Shown here in pieces: positions 8,160 through 12,285 of a stretch of DNA of 12,285 bases (the first letter of the stretch is position 1; every line of letters starts with the position of its first letter). Below the pieces are notes generated by a model. That model did no database searches. It was not told the origin of the DNA and worked only from the letters and a program-made list of their open reading frames with translations. Origin of the DNA: Smittium culicis. Taxonomy: Eukaryota > Kickxellomycota > Harpellomycetes > Harpellales > Legeriomycetaceae. The stretch lies in assembly GCA_001970855.1 (NCBI GenBank), contig LSSN01004330.1, positions 1-12,285 of the forward strand. The letters run 5' to 3'. Both the position numbers and the translations under genes were made by a program.

Positions 8160-8174
8160 CAACTCCTAGATTAT
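8144..8174. other. 13-bp hairpin, 5-base loop
   Basis: Bases 8144-8156 (ATAATCTAGGGGT) pair with 8162-8174 (ACTCCTAGATTAT) through 13 positions with one G-T wobble, leaving loop AGACA (8157-8161). This is the longest near-perfect stem-loop I found in the window. An A-rich run follows on the + strand. It could be a structured RNA 3' end, a terminator-like element or the footprint of a small mobile element. No ORF or known RNA family accompanies it. Confidence 0.7.
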
Positions 8175-8339
8175 AAAAATGATAAAATCATTTCACGAAT
8201 ATTATAATAAACTCATCCACTAAAGACAAGTTGATTGATAAAAGTTTTACCCCTTATAAAATAAATCAAAAAAGAATCTATAAAAAGGAAAATCAGTCAT
8301 TGCATAAATGAAATAATTTTAAAATTGGCAGTTCGATAG

Positions 8340-8790
8340 AAATATTTCTTAGAAAGTGTCTTAGGGTCTACCATATGGGGTAGGCCCCACGCTTCGGTAC
8401 CCTGACCATATATATTATCATAGAGTATACTAACTGGCGGGGTCTTCGTATTTTGACCCTCCTCGTGGTTTGCACCTGGAGTAGAGGGGGTGAGAGAAGG
8501 CAAAAACTTCCTTAGATCCATAGCAGCTTGGTTCGGGTGAAGGCTCTTGAGAAATATGAGGGAGAATAAACTGAATAGGCACAAGGGGCGTTAGTACTTT
8601 GAGGGTTTTTTTTTGAATAAGGTCTAAAAATTTTATTTTCAAAAGCGCTATCTAAAGGATAGGTTGCTCTACCGGGGATTGATCAGGTAGGGGAAAAAAA
8701 ATAGAATTTTAACTAAAAGAAATAAAAGCGTGAAAAAGTCCCGAAGCCAAGTATCAGTGCCTTTCCGTCTTTATATATACACCGGAGATT
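8340..8790. other. GC-richer island of unknown nature
   Basis: Over about 450 bases the G+C content is visibly higher than anywhere else in the window (for example GGGGTAGGCCCCACGC near 8378 and CTGGAGTAGAGGGGGTGAG near 8476). Two minus-strand frames overlap here (8297-8584, 95 codons, and 8430-8642, 70 codons) with proline-rich products. Because two frames are open at once, the lack of stops is better explained by base composition than by a gene, and I recognise neither product. Inverted words are frequent, such as CTATC/GATAG (8648-8662) and CTACC/GGTAG (8670-8691), so a structured RNA gene or decayed SINE is possible. It may also be a fragment acquired from another genome. Confidence 0.4.
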
Positions 8791-9078
8791 ATGAAAATAA
8801 TAAAAGAAGTAAAAAAAAGTTTTTTTTTCTTTAGTTTAGGGTGTTAAATATTGTCTGTCAATATCCAAAAGGTTACCTGGAATCCACCGAAAAAAGGAAC
8901 ATTAAATCGAACCTAAATGAAACTTTTTTGGAAGTTAATCAAATATAGAACTCATCTTTAGCTGCATACCTATACATAAAATTGATATAGAGATTAAAAT
9001 AACTAGTAAATTAAATATATTTAAAAATAAATTAATAACAAGCAAATACTATTATTATGGTTTAAGGGTTTGTTATAA
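8791..9078. other. no gene seen
   Basis: Begins with an A8-G-T8 inverted homopolymer (about 8812-8828). After that there is no coding signal and no recognisable RNA. It may be the 5' non-coding part of the LINE copy that follows. Confidence 0.3.
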
Positions 9079-9504
9079 AAATAACTGGAAAGTAAATCCT
9101 GCAAAATAATAAAAGAAAATACAACTCGTATACATTACGGAATAAAAATAATTTTTAACTCCTTCAAGATTATTCGCCGATTTATTTATGATAAATCCTA
9201 AATTTTTGCAAAGTTAACGACTAGATCGAAAATATATTTTATTTTTGATTTTTTTGAGCCATAAAAAGGCAATTTTCCAAATAGCGAGATTCTGTATTGC
9301 TTAGCAATTCGAAATTTTATAGAGCTAATGCGAAAACCACATTTACTAATAGTATACTACCAGCTGAAGGAGTTTTCGTTATATGAAAAAATAGCTAAAA
9401 TAAAAAGTCTAATAGATTCTAAAAATATAAAAAAAAGAGATGCCAGGAACAAAATAAAAACATTTTGGTTGTCTATCGAACCAGGCGAAAAATTTAAATA
9501 TTAA
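9079..9504 (+). pseudogene. low-stop pseudo-ORF upstream of the LINE endonuclease
   Basis: One frame runs 142 codons with only two internal stops (9199 and 9262) before its final TAA at 9502. That is far fewer than expected by chance at this base composition. The last 79 codons (9265-9501) are fully open, with an ATG at 9328 giving about 58 residues. The reading is charged and helical (K-I-A-K-I-K-S-L-I-D-S-K-N-I-K-K-R-D-A-R), with T-F-W-L-S-I near the end. I recognise no domain. Its position before an endonuclease-RT remnant on the same strand would suit the first ORF of a LINE, or the N-terminal part of its ORF2. A decayed host gene is also possible. Confidence 0.4.
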
Positions 9505-9859
9505 ATTAGTTTACTCTATTTATCCAACTTTCCCTCTTTTAATTTTAACAACTTTTGCTTTCACTTTTAGTTCAATTAAATTTAAAGATTTAATTAATAT
9601 AAAAAGAAAAAAATTACTCTTCTAATATATCTCGACCAAAACTCTCCACATAAAAACTGCTCCTTTTAATGACCACATGTCTATTAACTATTAACTTTCC
9701 TGTAAACTAATAAACTAAATATAAACTATCAATAAAAATTAAAAATTAAAAATTAAAACAATAATACTTATAATATTTCTTGTATTAGTAACAAAGATAA
9801 TTTAAATATAATTCCAAGATATGATAACCAATATATTTGTATTTAAATAGTTTCACTAC
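9505..9859. other. spacer within the LINE copy
   Basis: No clear coding signal on the + strand. The minus-strand frame open from 10087 down to 9785 gives a Phe/Leu/Tyr-rich product that is the shadow of A-rich + strand LINE sequence, so it is not called. Confidence 0.4.
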
Positions 9860-10545
9860 ATTAAACGAAAATGACCTTCGAAAAGCCTCAAAACGAGCTG
9901 AAAATTTTATAAATTTAAAAAAGAAAATACTTTGGTATAATTTGTAACCAAGGGACAGCATATTAAAAAAATAACGGAATTTTTTTTCGAAAACACACTG
10001 GGGGGCTAATTTCAGTCTGGGACTCAAAATTAGCACTACAAAAAGAATTAAAAGCTGGAAATTAGTAAAGAGAATATACTTAAACAAGGCAAAATAAATT
10101 GCGCAGAAATAAAGAATAGTGAAAATAAAAAAATTATATTGTATGATTTATTGAGCCAGCCATTAGTAATATGAGACTAGTTCTTTGACGTTATTGATAT
10201 TTTATTTAGCTTCAAAAAAAAAAAAAAGAGAGTTATTTGCAACCTAAATTTAGTTAAAGAAAATAATGAGACTCAATAAAGGGGGAAAAGTCTCGATCTG
10301 AATGGTGTAGGTTAAAAAAACTTATTGAAAAGTTAAAATTAATTGACTATTACAATTTTATATCTCATAGACCTTCGATTTTTACGATATTTGATATATT
10401 AATTAGATTTAAAGCTAAAAATCATTTCTTATTAGTGTCAAAGAGGTTTGAATATGATTATAAGAATAAAATTTTATTGCCAAGAAATAACTCAGAACAC
10501 CTAGTACTCAATATAGATAATGTGGCAAATATAAGGGCGTTATAA
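9860..10545 (+). pseudogene. LINE APE-type endonuclease domain (decayed)
   Basis: This domain nicks target DNA to prime reverse transcription. The second half is clear. V-I-C-N-L-N-L-V (10232-10255) stands where the family has (I)xGDFN.v. After a one-base shift an open frame of 91 codons (10270-10542, no ATG) reads E-W-C-R-L-K-K-L-I-E-K-L-K-L-I-D-Y-Y, then S-I-F-T, then N-H-F-L-L-V-S-K-R-F (10420-10449) where the family has SRIDyilvS, and finally N-S-E-H-L-V-L-N-I (10489-10515) for SDH.xv.l.i. Thus the RID Asp is Asn and the SDH Asp is Glu, while His is kept. The first half (9860-10200) only loosely fits the N-terminal strands and LQETH region. A run of 14 A (10214-10227) inside the domain probably marks slippage. 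The RT follows downstream on the same strand. Confidence 0.75.
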
Positions 10546-12080
10546 TCTAGTATAAATATAGAATTGTTTTTGAGTAACTCTAATCTAAATAACTCTTAAT
10601 ATAAAACATTTATTTCGAATAAAACTTCGAGAGTCAATTTCGGTAGGGAAGTTATTGAATCATGAAAGTTGATAAAAAAAAAAAGAAGTTGCGTGTTTGA
10701 GCAAAAAGATTAGGAAGTAAGTTAAAAAATACAAATTGAATAAGAATTAAAGTACTTGAAAACAGCTTAAAAAACTAAAAAAAAAGATTATAAAATAAAG
10801 GGAACAGCAATCAATAAATATATATCTCCAATTTGAATGAAATAAAAGATAAATTAAAGATTATTGAACACTAAAAGCAACAGGTTGCATTAACCGCTCT
10901 AGGTATTAAACTATAAAATTTCTAGAAGAATTTAATAATTATTCATTTGGGTTAGTAAAATCAATAGGAAAGTGAGAATAACTTTGGGAATTAAAAGGTG
11001 ATGATAGAGAAAATCAAAAATACGAGAATAATATCAAAATAATAATTGAAGCATTTTAAAATAATCTATTTTATATGAAATAATTTAATACAGATTCTCA
11101 AAACTAATTAATGAATAAAGTTACTCAAAGTTAAAGTAAACTAGGATCTAATACTCTAGAAAAATCTTTCAGAGAATTAAAAGTTTGCCAATTAATAATG
11201 AATTTAAACTAAATAGCTCTCCGTTTTTTGATATAGTCGTTTATTAATTATATAAAGATCTTTAAAAAGGGTTAGTATCAATTATGAACAAAAGTTATAA
11301 TCAAAATAATTCAAAAAATACGCAACTGTATTTTTCAAAAAATCAAAATTGATTATATTAGAAAAAAACTAAGAAAGAATAGACTTGTATAATTAAAGTA
11401 AAATTTCCTTTACAAGTAGTGGCATCAAATTAATGTCAAAGATTTAATCAAATCAAATTCAATTTTTTTTAATAAATTTAATTTAAAATCACCAAACGGG
11501 ATATATTCAATGAAGAAATATAGCAGATTTCATCCATAAAGTTAACCATTTATTTGAAATGGAAAAGTTACTTTCTAACATAATCTCAGGTGAGTTAGCA
11601 TCCCTCGATCATAAGAAAGCTTATGATCGTGTTGATAAGGGATACCTGTAAAAAAAACATAAAAAATATATCATAAGAGATTAATTCATATATAGATAGT
11701 TTTAATTATAACACTGTAGATAATTAGTAATACTGAAATGGTCGTATAACTTGAAGGACATGAAAGTAAGCCAGGTGTTCTTGGTTAATATTATAGAAGT
11801 ATTTTTATTAAATGAATTAAGGAAAGATAAAAAAAATTTTTTTCTGATAAAGAAAAAAAAAATAAAAAAAATAAGGTATTTATAAGTTTTCTTTGAATTC
11901 AAAGATCGTCTGGATACATTAATAAGTGTTTGAGTGTAGACATGATACAGAGTGGAATGACTTCGAAAAAAATTCCACCGAAAATTAATATTGCAAGTAT
12001 TGACAAGCTTTTCTCCTTAAAACCGGGGATTTTTTTCTGAAAAATCACCCAGCATATTAAGAATCTGTTTGAAAAAAAAT
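10546..12080 (+). pseudogene. LINE linker and reverse transcriptase (decayed)
   Basis: After the endonuclease comes a linker typical of LINE ORF2 (about 10830-11100), with L-W-E-L-K-G-D-D, E-A-F and N-N-L-F-Y near 11057-11080. RT blocks follow. L-P-I-N-N-E-F-K-L-N-S-S-P-F-F-D (11185-11232) is the counterpart of l.xPit..Ei....SPG.D, with the Gly lost. L-Y-K-D-L and M-N-K-S-Y come next. At 11589-11648 G-E-L-A-S-L-D-H-K-K-A-Y-D-R-V-D-K-G-Y-L is a near-intact motif A (lDfeKAyDrV....yL) that keeps the catalytic Asp. From 11727 to 11882 a frame with K-V-S-Q-V-F-L-V-N probably covers the following RQG..LS region. After a shift, S-S-G-Y-I-N-K-C-L-S (11906-11935) fits the SGykIN..KS block. No Y-A-D-D is visible, so that part is deleted or decayed. 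Confidence 0.8.
11606..11629. other. perfect 10-bp hairpin inside RT motif A
   Basis: CGATCATAAG (11606-11615) and CTTATGATCG (11620-11629) are perfect inverted repeats around AAAG. They fall on the codons for D-H-K-K-A-Y-D-R of RT motif A. This may be a coincidence of codon choice. Confidence 0.6.
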
Positions 12081-12085
12081 TCTAC

Positions 12086-12285
12086 CATTATTATTACTAT
12101 TATTACTATTATTACTATTATTACTATTATTACTATTATTACTATTATTACTATTATTACTATTATTACTATTATTACTATTATTACTATTATTACTATT
12201 ATTACTATTATTACTATTATTACTATTATTACTATTATTACTATTATTACTATTATTACTATTATTACTATTATTACTATTATTA
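12086..12285. repeat. 9-bp minisatellite (ATTATTACT)n, about 22 copies
   Basis: From 12090 to the window end the unit ATTATTACT repeats without a single error (196 bases, almost 22 copies), after a short ATT run. It is an ATT trinucleotide repeat in which every third unit became ACT. All three + frames are free of stops (poly-Tyr, poly-Leu and Ile-Ile-Thr), while one minus frame is all stops. It continues the last open frame of the LINE RT remnant as Tyr codons. Perfect purity beside decayed sequence shows recent expansion. The end at the window edge suggests the array may be longer than shown. Confidence 0.95.

Larger units (their letters stand above)
9079..12086 (+). mobile_element. decayed APE-type LINE copy, 3' end cut by minisatellite
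   Basis: Pseudo-ORF, endonuclease, linker and RT blocks follow one another on the + strand in the order known for APE-type non-LTR retrotransposons. The copy has no intact frame. The true 5' end is not defined; 9079 is only where coding-like sequence starts. The 3' part after the S-G-Y-I-N block is lost at the 9-bp minisatellite. Its RT blocks differ clearly from those at 1888-2378, so this is likely another copy of a diverged lineage. Confidence 0.65.

Noticed and set aside
8297..8642. Two overlapping proline-rich minus-strand ORFs as genes
   Set aside because: Both are open in the same GC-richer patch and neither product is recognisable. Lack of stops follows from composition.
8655..8700. 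tRNA-like word on the minus strand (GGTAGAGCA plus a CTATC/GATAG stem)
   Set aside because: The D-arm partner, the U33 position, the T-arm and the acceptor stem cannot be found in register.
2352..9492. Shared 12-mer CCAGGCGAAAAA (2352-2363 and 9481-9492) as a repeat
   Set aside because: There is no similarity on either side, so it is probably chance. The 14-mer shared by 231-244 and 9814-9827 is treated the same way.
9785..10087. Minus-strand 100-codon ORF
   Set aside because: It is a Phe/Leu/Tyr-rich shadow of A-rich + strand LINE sequence, overlapping the start of the endonuclease remnant.
11702..11902. Minus-strand 66-codon ORF
   Set aside because: It is the shadow of the + strand RT remnant, which shows RT-like blocks in its own frames.
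1888..12080. A variant genetic code reading stops as amino acids
   Set aside because: TAA, TAG and TGA all occur at positions of different expected residues and are joined by frameshifts, which fits decay and not recoding.

Overview
The window is AT-rich eukaryotic DNA, roughly a quarter G+C by eye. It looks like a transposon graveyard rather than a gene-dense region. I see no convincing host gene, rRNA, tRNA or CRISPR array. What can be recognised are decayed coding remnants of APE-type non-LTR retrotransposons (LINEs) and one Tc1/mariner (IS630-superfamily) DNA transposon. All recognised remnants read on the + strand. The base composition, the mix of LINEs and mariner elements, and the pure minisatellite would fit an AT-rich early-diverging fungus, a microsporidian-like genome or an AT-rich protist. 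The sequence alone does not decide between these, so the taxonomic guess is weak.

Layout. 1-1246: no gene seen. 1247-1468: small basic ORF, followed at 1474-1527 by a cluster of hairpins. 1888-2378: N-terminal half of a LINE reverse transcriptase (RT), ending abruptly after the N-Y-R-P-I-T block. 2379-3253: AT-rich, nothing firm. 3256-4771: mariner-like element with imperfect terminal inverted repeats and flanking TA, carrying a frameshifted transposase. 4774-5830: two low-stop pseudo-ORFs of unknown origin and an A/T hairpin. 5889-6980: C-terminal half of a LINE RT (Q-G, Y-A-E-D and thumb-like F-I-W regions). It may be the other half of the copy at 1888. 7362-7404: a perfect 12-bp inverted repeat enclosing a TATA-like box, upstream of an intact 74-aa ORF (7493-7717) that resembles the 1247 ORF. 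8091-8174: 23-bp tandem repeats running into a 13-bp hairpin. About 8340-8790: a distinctly GC-richer island of unknown nature. 9079-12080: a second LINE copy, with an unknown pseudo-ORF, an APE endonuclease remnant, a linker and an RT. 12086-12285: a pure 9-bp minisatellite that runs off the window.

Nothing here appears able to work as an intact system. The LINE fragments carry many stops of all three kinds plus frameshifts. Both the transposase and the endonuclease appear to have lost a catalytic Asp to Asn. The two small intact ORFs and the non-coding structures (TATA palindrome, 23-bp repeat plus hairpin, GC island) are the parts not explained by known transposon families.
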